Source of the DNA: Rachicladosporium sp. CCFEE 5018
Taxonomy: Eukaryota > Ascomycota > Dothideomycetes > Cladosporiales > Cladosporiaceae
Reading direction: 5' to 3'
Length of the DNA stretch: 64,000 nt
Assembly: GCA_002077045.2 (NCBI GenBank)
Contig: KZ111169.1
Span: forward strand, 321,286-385,285
Shown here one piece after another: positions 44,650 to 56,058 of this stretch. Within the stretch, counting starts at the first letter, position 1, and each line of letters starts with the position of its first letter. The notes under the pieces were generated by a model. The model did not search any database. It was not told the DNA's origin and worked only from the letters and a program-made list of their open reading frames with translations. The position numbers and the translations under genes are program-made.

Positions 44650-47600
44650 CTACCTCTTAAGCATGCGCTTCACGAATCCCTTCTTCTTGGGCTGCGCCAA
44701 CGCCGCACCCTCCTCCTGCACATTGTGCCTCGTTACAATACTTAGGAACACCTGGTCCAGCGTGGCCTGGCTAACAGAGTAGTACTCGAAGCCCAACCTC
44801 TCTTTACTTCTCTCCAGCTCAGCGAACAACGCAGCAATACCGTGGCCATTCTTACCCGCGACCTTGACTTCATCGTCAGCGTACACAGCCGTCCGATCGT
44901 TCGGCACACTGAATCGCATCTGCCCATGGAAGCTGCGATCCTCTGTCTGCGCGCTGGGGAACGTCTGCGAGATGAAGGTCTTGATGTCGTCCATAACGGC
45001 CGTTGAGGTGTGCGGAGCGTCTTTATGAACGAGGTGAACGTGGTAGGCGTCGCCGTGCTTCTTTCTCAGGTCATCCGAAGTTCCAAGCGCCAGCATTCGT
45101 CTTGCCATGATGCCAGCGCGGCTAGCGAGAGCGTCTGCTTCTTCCATGGAATGCGTTGTCAGTACCAGTGCGCGACCGGCGGAGATGCTGCTCAGTGTCC
45201 GCCACATCACGCGCTTGGAAGCTGCGTCCATGCCTGAGCTGGGCTCGTCAAGAAGTAGCACAGTCGGGTTGCCAATCAAAGCAATGCCGAGACTGAGCTT
45301 GCGCTTGTTGCCTCCGGACAGCTTCGCTGCCATGCGAGACTTGAATGGCGCCAGACCGACAGCGTGGATGACTTGCTCAACGTTGTGCTCGACATCCTTG
45401 ATACCACGAGCGCGGGCGTAGAAGCGTAGGTGCTCAACGGCGGTCATCTGATCCATGGCGTCGAATTGAGGACAGACACCCAGGCTTTGGCGGGCTGCCG
45501 CACGCTGGGCGATGATGCTCTTGCCCTCGATAAGGATATCGCTAGATCTCGCGCTCGGTCTACTATCACCACGGATGAGCCCGATGGTAGTTGACTTGCC
45601 GGCGCCATTGGGGCCTAGCAGGGCGAATACCTCGCCTTCGGGGACAGCAAAGGTAACGTCCTGGACGGCGATGTTCGAGCCAAAGGCTTTGGTAGCATGT
45701 AGTACCCTCAGCGAGTCGCTGCAGGCGTCCGCTCTGCGAGCTTCGTCAAACACCTCCGGGTCAATCTCTTCTGTCTCCTCGACTTCCTGCGAGCGAGCCT
45801 TCCTTCTCGTCAGAAAAGCCGGCTGCCACCCGCTGTCCCACCAGATGAGAAAGCCGAGCATGATCGCTGATTGCAAGATCAGATACAAAATCGGTCCACC
45901 ATACACAGTCATCGCACCAGGGTATGAAGCGATCTCGTTGCCTCTGCATAGAATTGAGAACTCATTGAAGGTCAGCAGTAGCGCCCTCAGCAGATTGCCA
46001 GCTGGGAAGAAGGCAGCGATCACAAAATGTGCAATGTTCACAGTCTTGTCAACACTGGCCGCCGGTATGTAGGTCTGTATACAGAGGTATGCGATGAAGT
46101 AGATTAGGAAGAAGCAGCATTGTCCGCCAGCGGCAAAGGCGAAGGTGGCGAGCTGACTGGTGGCGAAGAGCGAGACAACATAGCTCATCAGCAATGCCGA
46201 GAGTCCGTAGAACGCGAAGACAACGAACAGGTAGCCTGGTGCGTAGAGTGCTGACGACGAAGCCGTGAAGATGATGATGGTGACGGCACTGACGATCAGC
46301 ACAATGCAGAAGTCGAAAAGCGTGTATGCGATCCAAAGAGGTCCAGCACGAACACCGTTGCTGTAGTGCAGGGCTCGGACGTTGCGGATTCTTTCAATAT
46401 TGGTGTACAGCGAGAAGAACCCGGGGTATGCGCACATGGCCAGACCGAAGTACAGGATGAACTGCAAGCTCTTGCCTGCAGACGGCGCAAATGGGATGTC
46501 GAATGCCTGGAAATTGGTCGAGATCGGGAAACCCAGCAAGCTAGTGTCGAATAGATTCTGCATGATGATGGCGTAGTATAGCTCATAGTTGCCACGATAG
46601 GCGAACGTCGGGGTGTTGCCGAGGAAGAAGCCTCCGGGGTTGGTCTGGCTGTAATTGGCTGATACGTAGTCGTCGAACGATCGCAAGGTGTCAACGCTCA
46701 CGAGTCCTTCAAATTGTCCAACGCTGCCGGGAGGACCAGCGGGAATCGTCGCGTTGCCACGCGATAGGATCAAGGCTTCGAGGGAGTACAGGTCTGACGC
46801 AGAGACGCCGCTTCCAGGTGTGCACGTCAGCGCCTCGAAGCCCTTCAAGAAGAGTGTGACCAAAGCGCCTGCAATGATGGGAATAGCTAAGGCAGCCAAG
46901 TATGGTAGGGAGTTGCGCCGCAAGATTACAACGCGCTTTCGGAACAGCACCCAGACTTGTGCAAAGAATGACAAACTCCGACCGTGAGCGAGCTGAATGC
47001 CACCCTTCTCGATGGGCGTCACTTGCTCAGTCGATGACACAGGAGAGATGGGGGCGCGGACATCCTTGTCTAGCTCTTCCTTAACTTCCTCGGCAAGCTT
47101 CAGGAAGACGTCCTCGATTGTCGGCCCGTTGACTTGATAGTCACGCACGCCAACTTTCTCAAGCTCGCTGACGAACTGTGCGGCAGCTCCGGAGTTTGCG
47201 AGCTGGTACACGGTCTGGTCGTGTAGCACTTGCTTCGGTAGTGCATCGAGAGCGGCGGGTAAAAGTTTGCTATCTTCATGGTAGATGCGGACGCGATAGC
47301 CACCGCCGAGCTCGTGCTTCAGGGCGACTGACGACCCGTTAGCGACTAGACGGCCCTTGGACAAGATCGTGATGTCGTCGGATAGCAAGTCTGCCTCATC
47401 CAAAAAGTGCGTTGTCAAGATCATTGACCTTCTGCCACGTTCAGCCAATATGATGTCCCACACCTTCCTTCGTGAGAGCGGGTCGATACCACTGGACACT
47501 TCATCGATCAGGCAGGTGGTCGATCCGCCTGTCAGCATCATAGCAAGCTGACACTTCCTTTTCTGACCACCAGACAGTGTCACAGACTTTGCGTGCATCT

Positions 47601-48926
47601 TGTGGTCAAGATCGCACGTCCTGACGAGAGCCTGCATTGTATCTTTCGAGTCGACGGTCGTAGCCTTGAGCCGGTTGAAGATCCGGACATGTTCAAGTAC
47701 CGTCAACTCGTCCCAGAGAACATTTTTCTGTGGGCACAATCCGATGCCACCAGTCGCGTCAATGTCAATGCTACCGTCAGTCGGCTTCTGCAAACCTGCA
47801 AGCATGTCGAGTGATGTGCTCTTGCCACTACCGTTGGCACCCAACAGGACCATGATCTGCCCACGCAAAACGGAGAAGCTGACATCGTCCACAGCGCGCA
47901 CTGTCGAACGCGGTGTCTTCGAGAAACGCGATGTGATAGTCCTGTAAAACCAGCTTTGCGGGAAGTACTTCTTCAGCCCAGTGACACGGACTGTCTCATT
48001 GTTGCTGTCTTCGTTGTAGTGAAGTGTGCGTGCTTTCGATGCCGTGCCATATAGTGCGCGCTCGATGAATGCTCCAACAATCGGATACACGAGCATCTGG
48101 ATGATGCAGAAGATGAAGAAAGGATAGCCAGGGACTTGCCACGGAGCACCTGGAGGCGACTGGCTCAGGTCGGCGGCTAGATTCTTCTTCTGGAAGTATG
48201 CCATGTAAATGATGAACAGCGTGAAGTTCATTGGCGGGAAGAGTAATGCCAGTATTGCAGCTGCGCCGGTGGAGGTGGGCGGGACCACTTGTACAATGAT
48301 TGCTAAGATGATCGACACGATTGTGGTAGTGATGCCACTGAGCTGCGCTTTGCGGAACAGACTCGCCACTGCAATCGACCAGGATGACAGCGCAAGTCCA
48401 GCGACGATGAAGTAGCCAATTGAAATCCCGGCCATCGAGTCGGGGTAGTTCAGACGAGCCACAATGGCGCCACCAAGGATCCAGCTGGGCAGGTAAAGCA
48501 TGTCGAAGGAGATATGCATGCTCAGTAGACGAGCTGCTTGCGGCTGCCATCTTGCCTTATTGCTCATCATGGCCTCGATCAGCTGAGACATGCCTAGCTC
48601 CCGCTCCTGTGCCATTTGACCAGTGAGCTGGTAGCAGACGCCGACGATGCCGACGAAGTACGCTACTGCGAGGACACTGATGAGTGAGCCCATATACAGC
48701 CGCGTAATGTTACGGGCTCGCTCTTCGTTGGTTTGCGACGTATACGGGTACTCCTCGACGTTGTCCGGTAGAGTCGTTCCATTCAGTCCTGCGATTGCTG
48801 CATCTACAGCATGCTGTAGTGGCAATGCATAGATCTCGGCATCATTTGTGCCGCTGTTGACATAGACTCGCCCACCGAAGGAACCGTCGAGTCGCATAGT
48901 GTAGTTCCAGAAGCCTGCCGTACCTT
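44650..48926 (-). CDS. ABCA-type ABC transporter, N-terminus cut by gap (copy B)
   Basis: About 1,425 residues from the gap edge to the stop at 44650, the longest version here. It adds the first membrane domain missing from copy A: an extracellular loop with N-x-S/T sites (NGTTLPDN), then helices beginning MGSLISVLAVAYFVGIVGV and continuing through QMLVYPIVGAFIERAL. NBD1 Walker A lies near 47815-47842 and NBD2 Walker A near 45587-45614. The conserved N-terminal start (about the first membrane helix) is still lost in the gap. Residues that appear to continue through the N run belong to unrelated sequence on the other side and should be ignored. Confidence 0.92.
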
Positions 48927-49026
48927 NNNNNNNNNNNNNNNNNNNNNNNNNNNNNNNNNNNNNNNNNNNNNNNNNNNNNNNNNNNNNNNNNNNNNNNNNN
49001 NNNNNNNNNNNNNNNNNNNNNNNNNN
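48927..49026. other. Assembly gap (100 N)
   Basis: Exactly 100 N. On the left ABCA of copy B breaks off; on the right the sequence restarts 101 bases upstream of the XRCC4-like ATG in a second printing of copy B. Confidence 0.99.
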
Positions 49027-49127
49027 CTCATTTTCAAAACGACAAGATGTACGCTCACGCACGTCAGCTTGACCACCTAGCTCCATAGCGTTTGCCCGCC
49101 TATCTCGACGTTCGCTTTCTATCGAGC

Positions 49128-50141
49128 ATGGCCGTAACCAACATCCTCCGCGTTCGTCGAACAGACGATCCAAATGCTCATCTCCTGCTTCACATAACGC
49201 AGACTTCAGCCACCAAAACCCTGGATCTCAAGCTCGTAGCTACAGAGCACGAGCATCTCTACCACGGGACTACTAGGACCTCGTCGCTCGGTCCACTGCA
49301 AGCTTCGACGTTCGATGGCGATGAATCGGAGTGGCGAAACATACTCTTCCAAACGCTCCTTCCGCGAGATCCATCGGCTTCTGGAGTCAAGACCGAAGGC
49401 ATAGAACTCGTGGCCGCCATCTCTGGAGCGAAATGCACTCTTACGATCCGACGGAATATCGAGAAGATCACCCAACGACTCGGCTCGATAATTCTACAGC
49501 AAGACGACGAGCGAGAAGAGATCTCGGCCTTCGAGTGGGTCGACACTGCCCTGATTAATTCTCAGACCTTGTCCTCTCAGCTTGCTGAAGCACAGAAGTC
49601 TATCTCGGACCAGCAGGCCCAGGTGGCGAAGCTCACGAAGCAACTTGACGAATTGGTGGAAGCGAAGCGGGAGCACGAGAAGATACTGGTGTCGAAGTTC
49701 GTGCAGCTGCTCAATGCGAAGAAGGGTAAGGTCCGCGATCTGCTGAGGGTTGTTGGCGGGCAGCCGGGTACTGCTGTTGCACCTCCGAGAGGGAAGAGGA
49801 AAGCGAGGGGGGACGATGAGGCCATGGATGTGGACGACGATGCAGAAGATGAAGTGGATGGTCTCGAGGAGGATGGGGAAAGAGGAACGCCCGAGGGCAG
49901 TACGGGCGACGAGGGCAGTGATGGCGAAGGGCAGGGACTGCCACTACGGGGCAAGGCAGACTTTACGAGCACTGGCAATGGGACGATCGAAGAGCCGGAG
50001 GCAGAGGAGGATGCGGTCTTGCCTCCACGTCGCGAGCTGCCATTCACTCGTACTGCTGCGACGAGTGGTGAGAAGGCGAAGGCTACGAAGATCCCTGTGC
50101 CTACACCTGACGACGATGATGATACGGATGATGAGTTGTGA
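49128..50141 (+). CDS. XRCC4/Lif1-like protein (copy C)
   Basis: Same sequence as 33043-34056, 337 residues. Only 101 bases of upstream sequence survive before the gap, so the promoter is incomplete here. Confidence 0.75.
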   Translation: MAVTNILRVRRTDDPNAHLLLHITQTSATKTLDLKLVATEHEHLYHGTTRTSSLGPLQASTFDGDESEWRNILFQTLLPRDPSASGVKTEGIELVAAISGAKCTLTIRRNIEKITQRLGSIILQQDDEREEISAFEWVDTALINSQTLSSQLAEAQKSISDQQAQVAKLTKQLDELVEAKREHEKILVSKFVQLLNAKKGKVRDLLRVVGGQPGTAVAPPRGKRKARGDDEAMDVDDDAEDEVDGLEEDGERGTPEGSTGDEGSDGEGQGLPLRGKADFTSTGNGTIEEPEAEEDAVLPPRRELPFTRTAATSGEKAKATKIPVPTPDDDDDTDDEL

Positions 50142-50603
50142 AGATCCAGACATAGCAGAGCAGAGGACCGCAAGGCTTCTTGTTTATAGCCCCAGCCGGA
50201 GATGCAAGCGTGCCACACAAGTGTTGCGTGAGACCAGGGAGTGCGTCGAGACAAACAGCTGTCATAGCGACTGAGGTATTATCCATGATGTGAGTCCACA
50301 CATCTTCAATGGAGCAGACCGGTTGTCGCACTGATAGACGGCGGTCAAAGTATGTCGTTCCCACGAGAAGCCCTGATTGGTTGGCTGCCTGAAGTGCAGC
50401 CTTGGGGTGGCCAAGATATGCCTTGACTTCACTGCTTCCCCCTCCATAAAACACACTTCACTTCTCTCACTCTCTTCACACTTCAACAATCTCATTTCAA
50501 TCCGCAATCACTCCTCTGCGCTCGCATCGCAACACTGCACAATACTCGTACTCGCAACCACTCTTCCCTCATACAAACAGCCAGCAAACGCACCTCACTC
50601 AAC

Positions 50604-51462
50604 ATGCCTCCAAAGAACAGCTCCGGCAGCAGCGTTTGGGTCGTGACCAGCGCTCCAGATCGCGAGAGCGAAGGTGTTGTATACTCAGTTAACGCGTCTG
50701 AGACTGACGCATCCAATGCCGCCAAAGCTCAGGACGCGTACGTCTTTAAGTACGACGTAATGAAGTCGAGCGCATCGACCAAAGAGAAGACGGCGAAATC
50801 GTAAGTCCCTCCCGCCCAGCAATACTTGACCAGAGACTGACACACTCGCAGAGCCACAGGCACCAAGAAGACCTCCAAGAGTCCATCAGTCGTCGCCGAG
50901 GACGACGAAGATGATGACATGGAGGATGATGTCGACGAAGACGCCAATGCAGCAAAGAAAGCTGCTGCCGCAGAAAAGAAAGCCACAGCTGATGCGACGA
51001 AAGCCGATACCGCTGCGAAAGCCAAGGAAAAGAAGGACGCCCGCAAGACGATCCCTCAGGGTGTGCCAAATGCCCTCGGCGGTTTGACCATTCTGTTCAC
51101 TGGTGAGTGACCTGCGCTCCTTCTGCGTGCAGGTCCAGACTGACACGACTCACAGGCACTTTCGAGCTCGACCGCAAGAGCTGCGAGGCCGCTGCCGTGA
51201 AGTATGGTGCTACCCTCAGCAAGAAGATTGCAGACTGCGACTATGTAAGTCTCCCTTGCGCTTGGTGCGAGAAGTGCTGAGATCCTTAATCAGCTCATTG
51301 ACTTTCTTGCAGGTTATACTTGGGGCGAAACCTGGCCCGAAGAAGCTTGTCGAGATCGACGACGATAACATCAAGACCGCCACGGAGTCTGAGTTCTTCG
51401 AGTGGGTCGTGGAGGGAGGTCCAAACTATAGCGGCCCACCGGCGAAGAAGCAGAAGGTTTGA
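50604..51462 (+). CDS. BRCT-domain protein (copy C)
   Basis: Exons 50604-50800, 50852-51102, 51156-51244 and 51313-51462. Same as copy B, including the Trp-to-Cys change in the BRCT domain. Confidence 0.8.
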
Positions 51463-51689
51463 GCAAGAGTCGGGGATCTGACGAAGGAGATGACGGTCAT
51501 GTTTTTGCTTACTTAGCTGAGGCGTTCGAGCGTTGCTGCATCGCATGGCGTTCACGGAAGGTGTTGGGGAGTGTACATCAGCAACATGGCTTATAGCAAG
51601 AACAGCACTCTGGGGTCGTGCATAGCTTATCATCAGCAGTACTTACAAAGGTACCGCACGTAGCTCAATCAACACTCACATCACCACAT

Positions 51690-52234
51690 TCAGACAACCT
51701 GCCTCACCTTCCCCGTCTCAACCTCATACACCCACCCACTAATCTCCCTCCCAATCAACCCCTCATTGCCCTTCAACCACGCCACATCCCCCCTCACAGC
51801 CTCCTCCAGCTCCGGGAACGGCTGGAAATCAAGATCCCTCTCGATCTTGCCTCCCTGCTTGCCCACGACCTCATGCGCCGCTTCGTTAGTAAATGTCAGC
51901 ATGCCGCAGCCAGTGTGCTTCACGAGTACGATCTCGCGGGTGCCGAGCAGGTGCTGCGAGATGAGGATTGAGCGGAGCGCGTCTTTCGCGTTGCCGCCAG
52001 CGTTGCGAATTATGTGGGCGTCGCCAAGAGAGATGCCGAAGGCGGATTTGGGGTCGATGCGGGCGTCCATGCAGGTCACTGGGTGGGTTAGAGGGCGGAA
52101 AGGGAGGGAGGGGGAGGGGAGAGCGGACCGACGAGGTATTTCTTCGCGGGTGGGAGGGCGAGGTGGCCTTCGGTGAATTTCGAGGCGTATTGCTCGTTGG
52201 ACTTGACGAGATCTTTCTGGATCTGAGTGGCCAT
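51690..52234 (-). CDS. Beta-class carbonic anhydrase (copy C)
   Basis: Exons 52129-52234 and 51690-52078, 164 residues, same as copy B. Confidence 0.9.
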
Positions 52235-53055
52235 CGTGAGGACGTTACGGTGCTCCTGCGCTGTTACTCAGGATAGTAGCTGTGCGGTCGCGGACCTTTC
52301 TTCGAGTGTTCGCAGCATTGAAAACAATTGCTTCCCGCACGCCTTTGTAACATGGCGGCTTCGTCTGTCGCGGCCGTTGCATCCCCTCGATGTCGTGATT
52401 GCTAGCTACCAGTCTAGCCGTTCGAGTCTGTGGGAGTGCGTAGGGTAGAAGGTCGAGAAAGGGCGATCACGTTCTTACTGCGACGACACTTCCACGTCTT
52501 GCACAGATCACACCAGGCTCTCCGAAGGCATATCGATGTGGGTTCTCCGAACACTGGATGCGGTCTTGATGATGAGGCCGCGGTTGCCAGCAATCCGACT
52601 GGGCGCCATCAGCAGCCTGGGCTGACCTCATGCGCTGCTGGAGCATCATCGCCCAGCTAAAATCTGCAAGCTTTGCCTCACAGCCAACGACATCGTCCAC
52701 GTACGACACACACCGACACCCCTCCAACAAAACATCGCCATGCAATGCCAAATGCAGACTGGCGGTCGCCAATATTTGGCAAGTCTTGAAACGGTGCGCC
52801 TGACTGCCACAATTCGCTTCATATTGCCGGTTCCAAGCTAGCCGAGCCCCTGTTTCGAGGCTCTGCGCCAGTCATTTCACGCAGGCTAGTGATCATGCAA
52901 CTAACGATCAGGCGTTTGGCGCATACGCCTTTGGACGGGTGACGACAGAGGAAAGCATAGGTCGAGATCATTTTCGTTGTCGCATTCTTGTCTTCCTGGT
53001 GAATAGCAGCACGGAGATTATTATTCTACATTCCGACCGAGTTTCTGCGGTATCG

Positions 53056-53071
53056 ACGCGTTTGGACGCGT
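53056..53071 (+). promoter_or_regulatory. Pair of ACGCGT boxes, copy C
   Basis: Same as the pair at 36971-36986; not independent evidence if copy C is an assembly duplicate. Confidence 0.35.
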
Positions 53072-53194
53072 TGGATGTTTAGTAACGGGCATTGCTCTTG
53101 ACGACGAACATTGTTGACTACACGATATCTCAAGAGTCGGGCGCAGAGATATTTCGAAGTCGAACTTGACACAAGTCCTACTCACGAAACCGCA

Positions 53195-53803
53195 ATGGCG
53201 ATCTACGACAGCCCACGGTTTATTCTTGCAGTCCGTGTCGTCCAGGGCATCCTAACGATCATCACACTGGGCCTCACCGCATACGGTACGCTCATATACA
53301 GACTCACCCATTCGTCGCAAACGCATACTAATACTGAGCAGTCGCCGATTGGTGGTCCGGCTACTGGCATGCCTCCGCACCTTCCCAAGTCAACTTCCTC
53401 CTCTTCTGCTCCATCTGGGGGATCATCGCATTGATCTACCTGATTGTGGTACCATGGAAGTTTTCGCACACTCAGGCGCATCACAAGTTCGCGATCCTCG
53501 GCTTTGAGGCCATCACGATGTTCTTCTGGTTCGCTGGGTTCATTGCGCTAGCTGTATTCCTCGGGGACCGCGTATGCTTCGGCAATGTGTGCAGCGCTGC
53601 GAAGGCTGCGGCTGCATTTGGCGCGTTTGAGTGGTATGTGTCTTGTCAGTGGTAAGCGCTGGCGTTATGTGCTGACGTCGTCCCTTCTCAGGGTCGCCTG
53701 GACTATCACGACTGTGCTAGCTGCGCTACACGTGTTCGGCAGAGGTGGCGCTGGCTCGTCGCAACATGCGGATCCTCGGCTGAATATGGCCGAGAGAGTG
53801 TAA
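53195..53803 (+). CDS. MARVEL-domain membrane protein (copy C)
   Basis: Exons 53195-53285, 53342-53633 and 53692-53803, 164 residues, same as copy B. Confidence 0.8.
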
Positions 53804-54255
53804 GAAGGGTGACAGGAAAGGAAAGCGCTACACGGTATCTGGGTAATGAGGGATGGGTGGAACTGGATGCTGGGGCTACTTAGGTAGCCAGGCGAGCTCC
53901 TGGTGGCGTTCAGAGGATCAAGATACCACCGCAATGTTATGTCTTCGCTTCGGTCATGTAATGGATCGCTTTGAGACCCTGTATGAGATGCGGTCGTGCA
54001 AATGCACCATTACGGCACAGCAACCAATGGCTTGGCACTTTCATGACAAAGGCATTCATGATGGCGTAAGCGGGTGCCGACTGATCATCACTCGATGCGC
54101 TTCTAGATTCGTCTTGCATCACATACATTGGAATCCCGCAGCGTCCACGACCACAACACTTTGTGAATATACCGTAAGTCCATTGACAGTTCTCGGTAGC
54201 ATATCTCTTCCTTTCCTTCATCAGTCTCGTGCGTCTCCCCAATCCATCACCTAGT

Positions 54256-55350
54256 ATGTGCCCCGGCATGGAACACGAGACACTCGAAGCAGAAGTGCAG
54301 TCAGACAATGGCGACAACTTTTCACACAGCGATCTGGACGATGAGCCAGTGTCCAGTCTGTTCGACATAAGTGTCACACTCCACCGCAAACTTGTGCGAC
54401 TGCCGTTCCACGATGAAAACGCCACCATTCAGGATCTCTCAGACACAGTCGCCGAGGATCTTCGCATACCACCGACAAACCAGAAATTCATGATCACACC
54501 GAAGACCGGATTACTCAAACCGCCCTTCAAAGATCCCGATCTTCGCCTACGGACACTTCAGGACAAGAAGATCGTTCTGATGGGCGCCACCACAGCTGAG
54601 GTGGAGGAGCTCGTTTCTGATATCGCCCTTCGCCAGGAAAGGATGTCAAAGCGTCGCGCAGCGCTGAATGCGGGACGCAAAGTTCGGGTGGAGAAGAGGA
54701 AGGACTGGAAGAAAGTACAGGATGAGGCGAGATACTCGTTCCACACGATCGAGCCTTTGCCATATCTGCCAAATCCGGACAAAAGTCAGCGATACCTCGA
54801 GCGACTTGCGGCAGACCCTGGGATCAAGAGCTCGATGCGGAAACATGGCTTCTCAGTCGGTTTGCTCACAGAGATGAATCCGGCGGAGCACACTACACAT
54901 GAGTCAAGGACACTTGGCCTGAACAGGAACAGAGGCGAGGTCATTGAGCTACGACTGCGAACGGATGCGTATGATGGGTACCGGGACTACAAAGTTATAA
55001 GGAAGACGCTCTGTCACGAGCTCACGCACAACGTCTGGGGCGATCATGACCAGAACTTCTGGAAGATGTGTAGAGAGATCGAGGCGGAAGTCGAGAAGGG
55101 TGATTGGACTAGAGGAGGACACAGTGTGGGTGGGGAGGAGTTCTACAATGATCAGGACACGGGCTGGGATGTGGATGAGGAGGCTGATCACGGAGGTTGG
55201 TCAGGAGGGGAGTTCGTGCTAGGTGGAGGTGGTGAGAGTAGTGGCGCTGCGGGACTGAGTCGGAGGGAGATCATGGCGAAGGCGGCGGAGGAGAGGATGA
55301 GGCAAATGAAGGAGGCGAAGGAGTCGAAAGACGCTGCGGGTAAGCCATAA
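54256..55350 (+). CDS. Ubiquitin-like / WLM metalloprotease (copy C)
   Basis: 364 residues, same as 38171-39265, with the HELTHNVWGDH zinc motif intact. Confidence 0.85.
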   Translation: MCPGMEHETLEAEVQSDNGDNFSHSDLDDEPVSSLFDISVTLHRKLVRLPFHDENATIQDLSDTVAEDLRIPPTNQKFMITPKTGLLKPPFKDPDLRLRTLQDKKIVLMGATTAEVEELVSDIALRQERMSKRRAALNAGRKVRVEKRKDWKKVQDEARYSFHTIEPLPYLPNPDKSQRYLERLAADPGIKSSMRKHGFSVGLLTEMNPAEHTTHESRTLGLNRNRGEVIELRLRTDAYDGYRDYKVIRKTLCHELTHNVWGDHDQNFWKMCREIEAEVEKGDWTRGGHSVGGEEFYNDQDTGWDVDEEADHGGWSGGEFVLGGGGESSGAAGLSRREIMAKAAEERMRQMKEAKESKDAAGKP

Positions 55351-56058
55351 TTATCAAGCATCCGCTGCAGCGCGCCTTCATCGTTGCCTTTTCATATCGA
55401 TAGTATCGGGCGTCGTCGATATTGCGATGCTCTCTGTCTACACCTCTTTATCGTACAAGAGTGACGCTAGCCTACTGTAGATTTATCCAGTGATGAGGCA
55501 TTTATTTCTCGATGACATCTTGGCGGTTTGCCCGGAACGCCTGATGCAAGTTGCCTTCGGACTGCATTGACACCTCGCCCGGAGACCTTGTAAGAACGTT
55601 CGAAAATCGAGGCTTATGTATAGACCACATATCAGGTCTGACGACAAGGCAACTGAAGCAGACCAAGGCGACTGCTTGACAGCACTTCTTCGCTCAGGGT
55701 GGGTCCAGAGCGGGTGGTAGTGACTACATTCTCCAGCCAAGAGAAGAAGCTTATCAGCAGTGCAGACCTTATATTGAACGTAGAACCTCTTCCAAACGCC
55801 ATCTCTGGCACAGTTTCAACACAGCAGGCGACTTTAGGCGGGTGGGTAGAAACGGTGGCAATCCTTGTACAGTATATTCAACGGCGCAACCAATTGGCCA
55901 CGACAAGCAAATTAGTTGACCAAATGATTCAATAACACACGCCCAGCCCAGCAGACCTGGGTCAATTCCACCACTCTGGGGACTAGAGAGTGGTCGGAAG
56001 TCGAAGCGAGTGCGATAACACTGAGTAAAGGCGTCACGACGCCAAACGAACCATCAAT

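Larger units (their letters stand above)
29540..48926. repeat. Copy B of the multi-gene block
   Basis: This contig of 19,387 bases has the same gene order as copy A. It extends further into ABCA and contains an F-box gene that copy A lacks. Differences from A are spread unevenly: LOG exon 1, XRCC4 and the centre of ABCA are nearly identical, while WLM, NHA1 and the ABCA 3' end differ more. Part of it (32942-47915) appears again as copy C. Confidence 0.95.

Noticed and set aside
44650..49173. A single 1,507-residue frame running through the third gap
   Set aside because: The residues right of the N run come from the XRCC4 upstream region read backwards; N bases hide any stop. The ABCA gene is supported only to 48926.
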